Shown one piece after another: positions 1 through 12,585 of a DNA stretch of 64,000 bases (position 1 is its first letter; every line of letters starts with the position of its first letter). The notes beneath the pieces were generated by a model. That model was given only the letters and a program-made list of their open reading frames with translations, did not search any database and was not told the origin of the DNA. The DNA is taken from assembly GCA_032718865.1 (NCBI GenBank), contig JALUTQ010000028.1, positions 62,001 to 126,000 on the forward strand. Direction: 5' to 3'. A program made the translations under genes and the position numbers. Source of the stretch: Tilletia caries. Taxonomy: Eukaryota; Basidiomycota; Exobasidiomycetes; Tilletiales; Tilletiaceae.

Positions 1-1596
1 CTTGGTCGCTTGGGCATCGACACGTGCTGAGCGCGCTGAGCATTGAGCGCTCTGAGCGATCAACGATCAAGTTGTACAAAAGAGCGGCCAAAAGAGGTTC
101 GTTCGAGTGGTTCGACCGAGCGGCGATTATGGCGACCAGAGAGGGCTGGGGCTGTACATAGAAACGTGAAAAAAGTGAGGATGACCCCGGCGCAACAAAG
201 GACAAAGCCAAAGTGATGAGTAAGCATTACGGCGGCAGTAGCGGCGACGGTGTGGCACGCTTACGATTCTGCGCTTCGTGGTTGGTGGAAGTAAGCAGCT
301 CCGAAAATCCGGAGGGAGATGCGAGGAGGATGCGGTTCGTCTTCGAAGCGAGAAGGTTTGCCCTCATGCGAGGATCCAAAAATGGGGGATGCCCAGCTGT
401 CAGCACATTATTACACATGTAAGAAGATACATAGAACATAATCCGTCGTCGGTCGCAGGTCGTCCAGGCCCACCGTTTGGTCCGAGCGCTGAGCGCAGAG
501 CCACGGACACTCTGGCTGCGCACAGCCAGCTGCTGCCAGAGCCCAGGCGGTCATCTTCGTCTCTTTGACGCCTATCTAGTATTTCATCTCGCTGAAACGA
601 GGTACAAGGTACCCGAGCTTAGTGCCTTTATTAGCGCCTTAGCGCCAAATCTTATTCACCACCACCATCCACAAACTCCACCACATACATCGTTCACCAC
701 CTTGCTTCACGCAACCAAAAGAGACAGCCTCGCAGCCACGGCCAGCAAACTTCGCTATTGAAGTTTGCATGATGGCACCACGCCGAAGCCTGCATGTACT
801 GCAGCAGATCGTAACGCGCCACCCCCAACAACTCGGAATGCACTTGTCTGGCCACTTTCTGCCAAGTGGCATGCACGGGTCGAACCAGTGACATGGCAAT
901 AATAATCCAGCCCGGGTTGCTGCTGCAAAGGCGGCAAGGGCATTATTGCAAAATTACACCGATCAGTAAGCCTATGGCGACGTTCTTTGCTCGCTTATTG
1001 GAGAAGAGGCTTAGTAGTGGGCTACATTTTTGACAGCCGGATCACGATGCACGCACGGATGATGGTCTTCCCGCTTCCGGCCTTCCAAGTCAGGCGCCAG
1101 CGCCAGCCGACAGCCCACCAATCACCATCAGCCATGAATCATTCCACGCATTGGTCACACTGCTATCTACGAGACGCGGATCGGTGCTCGCTACTCGCTA
1201 GCCCCTTAGCGTCGAACCCTTTGCAGAGACTCCGCTTGTGCGCTCACAAGTTCTACCCCTGCATAACATCAGTACATAGTTTGGACAGCAGTGGATTATA
1301 TATGGTCGTAGATCGGTGGCTGGCGGCTGCACCTCCAACATGCTTTCTCGGCTCTCCTCGCTTCTACCGCGGACAAGTTCTGGGAATTTTGGAACGACAA
1401 GGAAGTTTCCTCCGGTTCATTCATCGTCCATCGTCCATCACCACGTTCACCCTCGTTGGACGGTCCCTGTTCACCTCAAGTATCAGCACTACTAGTCTGT
1501 CAGCCCTCGCCACTCGCCACTTTCTTTCCCTCATAGAAGGAAGGTCCAGGAAGGCCAATCTCTCTTGTGCTGCTCAACTCGAACCTGCTGCCAACC
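1..1596. other. Left-edge region with no supported gene
   Basis: No reading frame here shows a recognisable domain, a coherent splice structure or a family match. Short GCTGAGCG-like repeats occur in the first 60 bases. The last few hundred bases are pyrimidine-rich and precede the hydrolase gene, so they probably hold its promoter and 5' UTR. The long open frame over 987-1826 is in a different frame from the downstream gene and reads as low-information sequence. Confidence 0.5.
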
Positions 1597-4172
1597 ATGA
1601 GTTACCGACCGGTGAGCCCAAAGTCGAACACGGCATCGTTGCCCACGACGTCCTACTCCCACCCTGCGCCCGGCCAATACGTTTTCCCCACCGTCATCCC
1701 TTCTCAACGGGACGCGGAGAAGCCACGCACACGAACGCTTGTGGTATGCTTGGATGGCACTGGCGATTTGTTCGACTCCGATATTTCCAACGTGATCAGC
1801 GTCTTTGGAGCCCTCAAGAAGGATGACCCGAGCCAGATCTGCTACTACCAGGTGAGTGAAGAGTATAGGACTGATGCACGTCTTTTCGGGGATCCGCTGA
1901 CATACGGGGCCGCTTCCAGACCGGCATCGGAACGTACACATCCAACGCGGGTGGAAAGGCAAAGAGTGGATTTGGCGCTGCCTTAGACATGGCCATCGGA
2001 TCCGGCCTCGGCGTCCATGTCCGCGACGCCTATGCGTTCCTGATGCAGAACTACCGCGAAGGAGACAACATCTGCCTGTTTGGCTTCAGTCGTGGCGCCT
2101 ACACAGCACGCAGTCTTGCCGGCATGCTTCACAAGGTTGGCCTGTTGCCGGCGTGGAATGAGGAGCAGGTTGTCTTCGCGTACAAACAGTTCAAGGATGA
2201 CACGCCCCTTGGATGGAAGATGAGTGCCGACTTTAAACGCACTTTCTGCATCGATGTGAGTGTCCTTACATTACATCTTCCAGAATCCCAGGCTCTGACC
2301 AATACTTTTCCTGCTGTGTTCAGGTCAACATTGCCTTCGTCGGGCTCTGGTGAGTACTTCTTGACACCCGCAGTTCCGTGTTCTTTTCAGCGATTGTCTG
2401 ACGTTCTATTCCCAACACCATACACAGGGACACGGTAGCCAGTGTCGGTATCATTCCCCGTACCCTGCCCTTCTCCACAGGCACCAACGCGTCCATCCGG
2501 TACTTCCGCCACGCCATTGCCATCGACGAGCGAAGGGCCAAGTTTAAGCCCACTCTGTGGAAACAGCGCATCGAGACCGTTCAAGCAGTCGAAAAAAAGA
2601 CTGTTCAACGTTTCAAGCCGACGTACTCCTACGTCTCCCCCTCTCGTATGAAGCAGCGCAAGGAAGCTGAGCTGGCGGCCGAAGAGGCACAAGCCGGTTC
2701 CGGCACAAACATCCGCAAGATGACGTCCGACTTGAGCTTCAACGCCGGGGCCACCTTCCCGCCCTCACCCAGCCTGATCGATACCAAGGCCTTTGCGAGC
2801 AGTCCGGTTCAGGAGCGCGACTTCACTCTTCCGTCCAAACCTTCCAATAACGGCGGCATCCGCACCCCTAGTCGACGCCCGACCGTCGACTTCACCGGTC
2901 TGGGATCACCGCTCTCCCCCGGCAACGGAGGAGCGAACGGAGGAGCGAAGACGCCAGGCGGGGGTAACAGCTTGCCGCGTCGCAACACGTTGGCCTCGGT
3001 TTTGCGACGCGCTTCGAACGTGAGCGCCGGTACGGCCGTCGAACATGCCCAAACGGACGACCCGGTGTTGAACGAGAGCCTGAGGAAGCTGACGAAGGAT
3101 CAGCGTCAGGAGCTCTTTGAGACTAAGTTCAACGTGACAGATCGGTCGTTCCAGAAGAGGGAGAAGTCAGAGACTGACGTCAAAGAGGTAAGTTTTGTGC
3201 TGTCTGCAGGATTGGAATATGGGACTCAGGCTGATCAACGATCAACCTCTTCATTTTGTCGTCTGGTGCTCGCGTTCGGTCTGCTATAAGGTTTGGTTCC
3301 TAGGTGCGTACGCTTGTTTTCTCAGGGGCCGTGATGACCTGGAATGAAGTACGAAACTTACCTCTGTGACGATTCTACAGGTGGACATGCCGATGTAGGA
3401 GGAGGCGCGGCGCCAAACGGTGCTCGACACGCCCTGGCACGTATCCCCTTGCGCTGGATGATCCGCCAAACGTTCGAATGCAGCCTCGGAATCCTCTGGC
3501 AGACCGAGCGTCTCGCCGAACTTTCGCTCGACATCCACACGATGTGGCCCAAGTACGTCGACCCGAAGGTGCCCGTCGTTGGTCCGAAGCCGTCGAGTTT
3601 GGACCGGTACAGCCAGGGCTCGTTGCCGTCGCTTGCCAGTCGGCGTGCAAGTCTGAGGGAGGTCGGACCGGGAAGGTTGGCGTTGGAAGATAATATGGAC
3701 GCGGTGTTGCCGGAGGAGGAGGAGTCGTTCTACGACGCCATGTGCGAGATCAATGACCAGCTGAAGCTGAGCAAGGTGAGTAGAGCAGGAAAAGGACTTC
3801 ACAAGCTTCTTCCTCTTTAAGAACTGACCAATTTCACCACGAATGTACAGATATGGTGGATTTTGGAAGTGTACCCGGTCAAGCTGTTCAGGCCCACCAA
3901 AGACGGCGGCTGGAAGTCAAAGACAGGCTTGAATCTCGGCGGTCGACGCGTCATTCGTTCCGAAGAGCCCGCCATGCACTGTGAGTACGCAAGTCGCTCT
4001 GTCCGTCGTGTTTCTTCTTCCTTCCTCGACCAAACGGAATCCGCTCATCGCTGAACACAAAATACGTGTCGCTTCTAAATCTTCAGGGACTGTCGCGAGG
4101 CGGATGGAATACCTCGGCTACAAGATCCGCAACATCATCGACGACGAAACGCACTGGAGGATTGTCGCCTGA
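1597..4172 (+). CDS. DUF2235 / Tle1-like alpha/beta-hydrolase, 8 exons
   Basis: Predicted 666-residue protein of the DUF2235 (Tle1-like phospholipase catalytic domain) family, putatively a serine hydrolase acting on lipids. Exons: 1597-1851, 1920-2255, 2324-2349, 2428-3187, 3291-3303, 3381-3775, 3851-3980, 4087-4172; all phases close on a TGA. The N terminus has the family motif CLDGTGDLFDSD, followed by the nucleophile elbow GFSRGAYTARSLAG and then FVGLWDTVASVG. The 13-nt exon joins exon 4 to exon 6 and completes the conserved VWFLGGHADVGGG motif, which supports the model strongly. A low-complexity Ser/Pro/Gly region (roughly residues 270-420) separates the two halves of the domain and is probably disordered. 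The start was chosen for its CCAACCATG context and for domain proximity. It converges with the sorting nexin gene. Fungal members are widespread but poorly characterised, so the substrate is unknown. Confidence 0.88.
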
Positions 4173-4982
4173 AGTGCTCGCTCGCTTCCACACGGTCAAT
4201 CGTGGTTGACATCATACTCAGGTCTCTCTCAGCGATTCGACTCATATACACGTTCCCGAGTAGCAGCTCCCTCGTCGCTCCCTTCCAAGATCATCTCAAA
4301 TTCTGCTAGGATACCCAGATCCAGCCCTGGCCGGTCATCTCAGCCCACTACTCCCTATCGTCTACGGCCCAAGCCCATGCGCAGTCATGCTCCCTTCGAC
4401 CGCCGACATCTGCATTCCTTTCCCAGCCCGCTCCACCTACTCTCACAACGAGACTGATTTTTTCTTTTCACTATCAACAAGAACGTCGGTGTACATCGTT
4501 CCTTATCAGCATCACACTCCCTACTTCTCACCCCTCGCTGCGCATGTGTTCCTCCCGCTCTCCACCCTGCTCCTTTTTCCCTGTCGAACGTTTCTTGCTA
4601 TCAGCCAATACCAGTCGCCGAACGATCTTTCTCGCAAATTGTTGATTTCCCACGACTGCCTGACTACTGGTCTGAGACATGACTGAGATAGATGCAAGCT
4701 TGTCAGGCAGAAGTTACGTTCTTTGTGAGATCGACGATCCCTATATGCTCAGAGTAGGCTTGTACAACAGAAACGAACGGAAAAGGATGACACGACAGGG
4801 GAAAGAAGAAAAGAAAACGATGCATGTACCGATTAGCTCACCAGGAGCCAATAGCCAACGGAGCCCGAAACTCATTATAAAGGTGGTTCGTGAATATGGG
4901 AAGTTAAGGGATTTCGTCGGCTCGAATAACGTTCGTGAAAGACGTCTGACTGGGACCGATTCCCACTCCTCCTGGGTTGTCC
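4173..4982. other. Convergent intergenic region
   Basis: This 810-base spacer separates two convergent genes and should hold both 3' UTRs and polyadenylation signals. The first half is rich in pyrimidines. I see no additional gene, RNA or repeat that I can support. Confidence 0.5.
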
Positions 4983-7900
4983 TCATCGCCAGGAGGCAAA
5001 TATCGACGAAGCCGCAGGGACCGACGGAGCGTGCGCATGATGTCGAAGCGGAGGCGGTCCCGGTCCCCCACCTCCACCCCCCGCTCCTCTCCCCCCACCC
5101 ATCTTGCCGTACGATTCCGGATCATACCACGCCTGCTGCTGCTGCTGCTGCTGCTGTCCCGCTCGAAGCGTCAACAGCTGATCAGCCCCCGGCCACGCTA
5201 CCGACCCTCCCGGCGTCCCAGGAGCAACAGCACCAGGCGGGACCGCATTCCCATCCGTACCCGCACCACCACCGCCAGGCCGCACATATAGCCCCCTCGT
5301 CGCCTGTTCGTTGTAGTAAGGCGACGTAGGCCCGTTGGTAGCCGCGTTCAAAGCAGGGCCGGACGCCCCACCGCCGCCGCCGCCGCCGCCCGAATACCCA
5401 CCTGCTGGAGCGGCAGGCGCCATCAGTGGTGATCCCTTATACCCCCCACCGCCTCCTGCACCAGCAAGCTCCCGCCGAGCATCCGCAGCAGACATATATC
5501 CACCTTCCCCACCACCACCACCCAACGGCGGCGGCACAGGCGACGACCCCGAAGCAGTCGAGGACGACGACGACCCAAACAGGTAGGTGAACTTCGTCAC
5601 GCCCTCCCTGACCACCTCCGTCGCGAGGGAGACGGGGCGTAAGGCCGCGGCTGTCATGCCGGGAGGCGCGTAGGGTCCGCTTGGCATGGGGATCGGGAAG
5701 GCGGAGCGGCGGGTGGCGTAGAGCTCGCTGTCGTACGGGGTGGGCAGCACGGGTCCTTCGCGGGCGTAGAACTCCCATGAGTCCGGCTCGAATGCGGCTC
5801 GGGCGTTCTTCAAGGTCTCCAGACACTTCGCAAGGGACCAAAGTAAGTTCGGATCAGCTTTGTATCAAAAAAATAAATAAAGGTTTGCAGCGAAAAGCCT
5901 CACCTTCTCATAGTGCTCAATCTCCTCATCAAGCCAATGCTTCCCCCAAGCAGTCCAATCCTCCGTCCGCTCCTGATGAACCCGATCCATCTCACTCATC
6001 GTAACATTAAGCACAGTCTCGCACCGCGCCGCCATCAGCTCCCGCTCCGTCTGCGTCAGATGCGCGAGCGAAGAAGAATTTCCCGCGTTCTTGTTGTCGG
6101 TGCCGTCCTCGACGGCTTCGCCTGTGGCTTCCCGGTACTTGGCCGTGGTGCTGTGGTGGACGTCGAGCAGCTTGTCGATGCTCAGTCGGGGTCGACCGAT
6201 GGCCTTCAGTCGCTCGTGCTGGCGCATGAGGGACGTGCGGGTGTGCTCCTCGTACTCATCAGCGACACTCTGGAGAGACTGCGCCATGTACTGCAGCGAC
6301 TTGGTCAGCGCAACACATTCTGCAGACGTCGATGAACAGTTGGTCAGTTTGGATGATAAGAATCTGGAGCAAGTCATGAGGACAAAGTCGAGATACTGAC
6401 CTGTGCAACCTTCACGCCAGCACCATCCACCCTCCTCATTGCTAGCCCCCGTAGCAGGCCGCTTGCCCAACCCACCCATAGGCGGACCATGAACCCAATG
6501 ATTATCCCTCTGCGAGCGCAAATCAGGCGTCCGCGGCCCACCACCACCGCTACCACCTGCACTCGCTCCAGCAGCAGCACCACCCGCCCCACCCCCACCC
6601 CCGCTCCCCGGAGCCGGAGGCTGATCATCCGCCAGCCCCAACCCGCGCCCAGTGACAAGCCTAAGCAAAGCAAACGACAAATCCCGATACGAGTTCGCAC
6701 CGAGCGCCGTGCTCTCCCTCAACCCGCGCCAGGCAGGTAAGACGCCCATCGCACCCGCAGCGGGGTAACCCCTCGGCGGGACAGCATTCGGACCAGCCGA
6801 GTCCGCAATGGCAGATGCGCTCGAGCCGACGGTACTGGACCAGCCGCCGCCGCCTCCGCCACCCCCACTGGCACCACCACCACCACCACCACCACCACTC
6901 CCACTAGCCGACCGGCCTCCCGCGGACCCATGTCCCGAGAGCGCACCGCTCAACCCGCCCCCAGGCTCCAGGAGCATCGCCCGCTCATACGCGTCCGCAA
7001 AGCGTTCCATCGCCCGCGCCTCGCTCGCCGCGTCGCCCACGTCCAGGTTGAAATCCGGATGGAACGTAGAGGCGAAGAACGTCGGTGCTCCTTCGAGCAC
7101 CACGACCGATTTCACACCCGCAGTAGTAGCTCCTGATGATGATGATGAGCCCGCTTTGCCGCCGACAGTTGGATACCCATTGCCCAGCGTGACAGGCAGT
7201 CCCTTTCTGCCCACGGTCGAATACGCCCCCGTGGGTCCAATGCCCGAGACGATCTCCACTTTAGGCACAGCCTCCAACTCGCCCTCCCGTCTCTTCCACT
7301 CGCCTTCCTCCTCCTCACTCAAGAAAAAAATGAGAGCCTCCTCATACCGCGCCACAGGATGCCGCACCACCCGCGCCAACCAGAGGTCCAAATCCGCCCG
7401 ACGAGTCTCGATGAACTCAGACGAGAACCGGCCGGCGTACTGCTTCGACGGCAGCGGCGGCAGCACCAAGGCCGGGTACTTGGCCGAGAGGACGCGGGCG
7501 AGCCAGGCGAAGTGCGTAAACCGGCGGAGCACAGTGAGCGTATGTCCCGCCGGGTCGGGCAGCAACGTCGGGTCGTACGGCATCGCATACTCCATCTCCG
7601 GATCCTCACTCGCACCGGAGGCCGTCCGGCGAGACGAGGATCCGTTCCGCTGTCGACGCTGAGAAGAGAGCACATCGTCCAGGGCCGGGTAGGTGCTCGT
7701 CACCGTGTAGAGCGTGTACTCCGACATCCCGTTCATCTTCTTCTTCTTGATGGGCGAATGCACAGCGACGTGGAACGCCGGCGAGCGGGGCTTCCACCGT
7801 GGGCCGGCGGGCCCGGAGATGACCATGTGCTGGGTGATCTCGCCCTTGGAGCGTCGGGCGCTCCGGGAGAGGGAGGACAGCGTCAGCGCGGAGAGGTCGT

Positions 7901-10181
7901 GCATGGATCGCTGCGTGCCCCGACCCCACGTCGCCCCATACCCTTCCGCACCATCCTCGCCCTCGGCGTCATTCTCAAGCGAGGAATCCGCCGCGCTGGG
8001 CGCCTCGATCCCCGCGCCCGCCTCCGTACACAAGATCCAGTCCTCGGCGCCACTGGCGACGAAGGGCCCGAAGCGATTGAAGCTCTTCCCACCGAAGGAG
8101 AGCAGGTTGGCGAGGTAGCCGGGTCGGGAGGGCACGGCTGCTGCGTTGGTTGTGGCGATGGCGTTGGTGGATGCGGAGAGGGGCTCGATCGGAGCTGGTG
8201 GGCGGATCTCGATGGTGTTGTAGGACGGCACGAGGAGTGGCGAGGCAGAGGACGAGTCGGAAAGACGCGTCGCGGAGAGTTTCTTCCTCATCGACGGCGT
8301 TCCATGTAGGGCGTTGTTGTCGATCCGCGCCGACGTTGAGCCTGTTGACGTTCGGTTGGGGCTCTCTGGGATGGCGGCAAGGGGCGCTTGTCCGGCCTTG
8401 AAGGTGCCGTGGCGACTGTGTTCGGAGGAAGCCGTCGTGTCCATTGAAACATCTGCGGATCCGGTTTGGTTTCCATTGGGAGAGCCGAGAGATCCGGCCT
8501 CGTAGCGATCGTTGGAAGCAGCCCCTTTGAGCCAAGCTTGGAACCGATCATCGTCATCCTCCTCTTTCTCCTTGCCCTGCTGCTGGGTGCCCTCTGCACT
8601 CTGGTGCGGCGAACGGGGTTGATGTGTATGTTCGCGCTCGTGCTCTGGCTCTTCCTCTGGTATGGCGTGATTAGCGACGGGAGTAGGGTATGCCATACCG
8701 GCTGCGATGCTTGCCCGACTGATGCGGAATAGATTTGCGAATGGGTTTGGGAGGGCGGGAGCGGGAGCGGCACTGGGAGGAGGAGGAGGAGGAGGAGCAT
8801 GATGCGACCGGGCAGGCACGGAGGACTGCGGGGGAGGAGGAGGAGGAGGATGAGGAGAAAGAGGAGAAATAGGCGATGATGACTCGCTGCCCGTTGGAGG
8901 GGGAGGAGGAGCGATCTGGAAGTCCTGAATAAAGCAATACCACCCATTGGGAACGAGTCCTCTCTGATCGGGAATGCCATCGGCAGCACGAACGACGGCC
9001 AAACTCCAACCGACGGCGAGGTTTGGGTCGAGAACTTCGAAGGCCTGTCCTGCGGCGAGGGAGAGTTCGTTTGAGTTTGGTTCGCCTTGAAATTCGTAGA
9101 GAGCGCGTGCGGGGAAGCCGGGTGGGATGGGAGGCGGGTGTGAGGACCGGTTCTTGGCGTGGGACGGGGTCGAGCTGGATGGCGCGGGTGGTGAGATTGG
9201 GATGGGATGCTGCTTTACCTCCTGTACTGGCGATTCGATGCGCTGCACTTGTACCGGCGGGTCTGGCTGAATGGCAGGAGGTGGGGGCGGTGGAGGAGGC
9301 GGCGGTGGCCCTGGTGCGATAACGGAAGCGATGACGAATGGTTCCGGTTGTGCGTATGCTTGTGCTTGCGCTTGAGGGACGGCAGCAGGAGGAGGCGGCA
9401 GCGGTGGACTGGGCATGGCTGCCTGGGGTGGACCGCTGTCGATTGGTGATGTCGGAGTGCTGTATACCTTTGTGACTCGTTTTGGACTGACGATGCTCTG
9501 CTGGGGCGTGTCGTCGCCAAGGAAGGAGTCGATGTCCTCGATGCCGTCGCTTGAGCCCTCGTCCTCGCCTTCACCCTCATCGTCGTCGAGATTGAGGGGC
9601 TTCATCATTTCTACAGGAGCAGGAGCAGCAGGCACAGGTGCGGGCGGAGACGGAGGTGCAGGTGGTGCTGCTGCGGCTGCGGTTGCGGTTGCTGATGCGA
9701 TGGCATGTGCATTGTGCTGGTGGAGGAATGCGGAGGGCGAGGACGCGATGGCGAACCCGGCGGACCCCATGCCGGTCTCGTCTGGGAGGAGAAGCGATGG
9801 CTCGCGGGAGTGCATGTTGTTTGAGTAGGACGAGAAGAAGCTCTCTGCGACGGAGACACCTGGGCGGAGCGTGTTGGCTGCAGAGGGCGCGGCTGAGGCT
9901 GAGGCTTGCGGCGGTGCTCCCCTGATTGTCGCCTGGCTGTCCCAGTGGGAGTGCGAGATGCCTGCGCCTGTCTTCTGCGGCGACTGCGACGGCGACGGCG
10001 ACGGCGACGGCGATGCTGATGCGAGTGCGGCATCGTACGGGGACACCTTGGAGCGCACAGTCAGGTGGAACGGCTTCTGCGGCGGCTGTGGCGGCGGGCC
10101 GCGGCGTGAGAGCGTGCTTGCGGTCGACCGGCGCGAGCTCGCCGACGACACCGACAGTGTGGGCGACGACGGCTGAATCAT
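4983..10181 (-). CDS. SNX9-type sorting nexin (SH3-PX-BAR), 3 exons
   Basis: Predicted 1,679-residue membrane-remodelling adaptor. Exons (minus): 10181-6401, 6319-5904, 5825-4983. The 81-nt intron 6320-6400 has no stop in frame, but GTCAGT/CTGCAG borders and loss of a poorly fitting insert favour splicing. Domain order: long Ser/Pro/Ala-rich disordered N terminus with polyproline tracts; SH3 domain around residues 355-420 (starting ARALYEF, with GWSLA and GLVPNGWY); PX domain around 800-960 with a basic KKKK insert, RRFTHFAWL, LPPLPSKQY and the terminal EEALIFFLS helix; BAR-like helical region after about residue 1260; and a Gly/Pro/Gln-rich tail. By family, PX domains bind phosphoinositides, BAR domains bind curved membrane, and SH3 domains recruit proline-rich partners in endocytosis. 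The start MIQPSSP at 10181 was preferred over an upstream in-frame ATG because the extension reads as non-coding. The protein is longer than animal SNX9 because of the disordered arms. Confidence 0.85.
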
Positions 10182-10457
10182 TTTTGTAACAAAGTGTCTC
10201 GCTGTCAAGATGTCGCGCGTCGCTGTCGTCTGCCAATATGAGATCCTCAGGGGCTGTTTACCGAGTGGAGTGGAGTGACTGAGTGAGGGAGGCAGCGGTG
10301 ATGGCCCGATCCTATCTAATCTCATGCTAGCAACACTGTGTCGCGAGAAATGCCCACCCACCAACCACCTCGAATAACGCGCCTCATCACATCGTCGCCC
10401 AGCCAGCCAGACGCGCTTCTCTCACACAGCAGCGACACAGACACAGACACAGACACA
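10182..10457. promoter_or_regulatory. Shared divergent promoter region
   Basis: This 276-base spacer lies between the divergently transcribed sorting nexin and Zn2Cys6 factor genes and must contain both promoters and 5' UTRs. An (ACAGAC)n-like microsatellite sits just before the downstream ATG. No canonical TATA box was seen. Confidence 0.45.
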
Positions 10458-11706
10458 ATGCCGCCAGCAGGAACAGCAGCGCAGACAACAACAGCAGCAC
10501 CGAACACGGGCGCGAACACGGGCGCGTCAACTGCGACATCGCCGTCGGCAGCAGCAGCAGCACACGCAGCAGCAGATCGCGTATACCAGGAGTTCACACA
10601 CTACAGCGCAGATCCACCGCTCCCACCGCCAGCAGCAGCAGCAGCAGGATCGATACTAGGAGCAACGGCCGCAGCGGATGTCGCACACGCAGCAGCAGCA
10701 GCAGCAGCGGCGGCGGCGGCAGCGGCAGCAGTCGCAGCAGCAGGGGATCAACACACATCCTCATCCTCCACCTCGACACTGCAGCCACCACCGCCCGCGC
10801 CTGTACCAGCATCGTATCCCAGCATCGCCCAAGACGCAGTCAACGGCATCCTCTCCCCACCACGCCAAGCACAGCACCCTCCAGGAGTCCTACCAGATAT
10901 CACCTCCCATGACGACGACGACGATGGCCATCACCACCACAGCCACCACCCGCATGCATCCACATCACAAGCAGCTTCCACATCCGCATCAGCAGCCAAC
11001 GATCCAAAAGAACGGAATGGAGGAGGCGGATCTAAACCATCGGGACGAGCCCAGCGCGCTTGTGTCAACTGCAGAAAGCAAAAGGTGAGCACTCTTCTCT
11101 CTCCCCTCATTCCCCACCCTCATGAACACTTCATCTCACAAACGAGCTTTCTCTCCACAGATGCGCTGCATCGGAGCCGACGACAGCCGACTCTGCAACC
11201 GCTGCCGAACCCACAACCTCGAATGTCTCTTCGAGAAGGCGCCCAAGGAAGTGGCAGCGAACCAACAGCGCGAACTGACCGAGGCCGTCTTCGACCGACT
11301 GAACAATATGGAACGCGACATCGCCCACACCAAGGCCCTCGTCCTCGCCATTGCCTCCCACCTCGGCGTCAGACGGCCCCCATCCCCAGCTCCCGTCGAC
11401 TTCTACGATACATCACCATCAGACGCAGCAGCGGCTGCTGCTGCTGCCGCCGCCGTTGCAGAAGCTGTCACCTCCCATTCCTCCTCCTCACGCGTGCCCC
11501 AGAAACGATCTCGGCAATCTACTGCTCGCTCGATAGAGGAAAATGATATGGACCTCGTCGACGTACCGCACGATGACGATCCTGCCTCCTCGCTCGCAGT
11601 GGCCAACCTCTTCTCGCAGCAGTTGGTCGCTGCGTCCAGGTCATCCGCCTCGCCAGCACCGGTACCCTCATCAGGTCCAGCCTCCAAACGCGCCCGCGTT
11701 GGATGA
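10458..11706 (+). CDS. Zn2Cys6 fungal transcription factor, 2 exons
   Basis: Predicted 390-residue nuclear DNA-binding protein. Exons 10458-11084 and 11161-11706 are separated by a 76-nt intron (GTGAGC...CCACAG) that splits the zinc cluster itself. After splicing the motif is CVNCRKQKMRC, then eight residues, CNRC, six residues and a final Cys, the canonical CX2CX6CX8CX2CX6C binuclear cluster. A predicted helical segment with EAVFDRLNNMERDIAHTKAL follows and may be a coiled-coil dimerisation element. The N-terminal half is low complexity: polyalanine from GCA microsatellites, plus His- and Asp-rich runs. There is no visible fungal-specific TF middle-homology domain, so this is a short member. 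Start at 10458 (CACAATG) is preferred over an in-frame ATG at 10338 in the shared promoter. Target genes cannot be inferred. Confidence 0.85.
10540..10745. repeat. GCA/CAG trinucleotide tracts
   Basis: Several imperfect runs of GCA repeats within exon 1 of the Zn2Cys6 factor encode polyalanine. They are likely length-variable between strains and could tune activity of the disordered region. Confidence 0.7.
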
Positions 11707-12585
11707 AACGTGCCCTCTACACGTCGGACGTGGAGGCACCCTTCCACACACGGCCCTCCCTTTCGTACCTCCTGGGTGGTTCTGGATCCGACACCCACGA
11801 CGATTTTGCACCTTTCCAGATGTACTGTAACGGTCCATCCTCCAGGCCTCCGGCCTCTTTGCTAAAAAGGGACAATGAATACCTATCATGCGATGCGCGC
11901 GCATGTATGCACCCACCCACCCAGACCGACATCTGCAGCTTCAACACCCAGCCCGTCTGCAAATGAATGTGCTGACGATCTCATTCACACAGTGCTTGGC
12001 TTCGTTGACAACCTCCATGTCACTGTCCACTGACTTTCCCTCCCTTCCCAGCCTCCAGTCCGGCCCCGACATCGACATCGCCAACCCATTCTTCGCTTCC
12101 CCTCACGACGATGGCAGACACCGCAATGCTCTAGGCTTGCGAACGGTCCAACCCTATCTCCTTTCTTGTCAGTACGGGATGACCTTTGAGAAACGCTTTC
12201 TACAGATCGCGGCACGAAGCCGCATGACATTCAGTCTGCTAGAATTTGCCTTCCTTTCACGCTTTCACGAGGTACAAGCTAGTCTCTTGTGACAGCGATC
12301 GATTGCTGTTGCTGGGCTCGAATGTAAAGCATGACTGTCAGACAGACGACAGAGACGAGAGGCGAGGACGAGAGGCGAGCTGACATGCAGAAAGGGTTCG
12401 CTACGAGCCGGACGGAACGGGAAAGGAGAGAGTCCAGAGCGCTGCAAGGATGCATATCGGACCAACGAGAAAGAAGCGAGCCTTGGTCGCTCAGCAACCA
12501 GTCGGGGGAGGTAAAAGCGAATAAAGAAAACCGGTATACACAGTTGATTTGTGATTCATCGAAAAGCTGTGCCGAATGTCGTCTC
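11707..12585. other. Convergent intergenic region
   Basis: This 879-base spacer lies between the ends of the convergent Zn2Cys6 factor and sacsin-like genes. Small open frames are present on both strands, but none has a domain, a signal peptide or a consistent splice structure. Confidence 0.45.

Noticed and set aside
987..1826. 279-codon open frame before and overlapping the DUF2235 hydrolase gene
   Set aside because: It overlaps the true first exon in another frame, has no domain, and its composition fits promoter and leader sequence.
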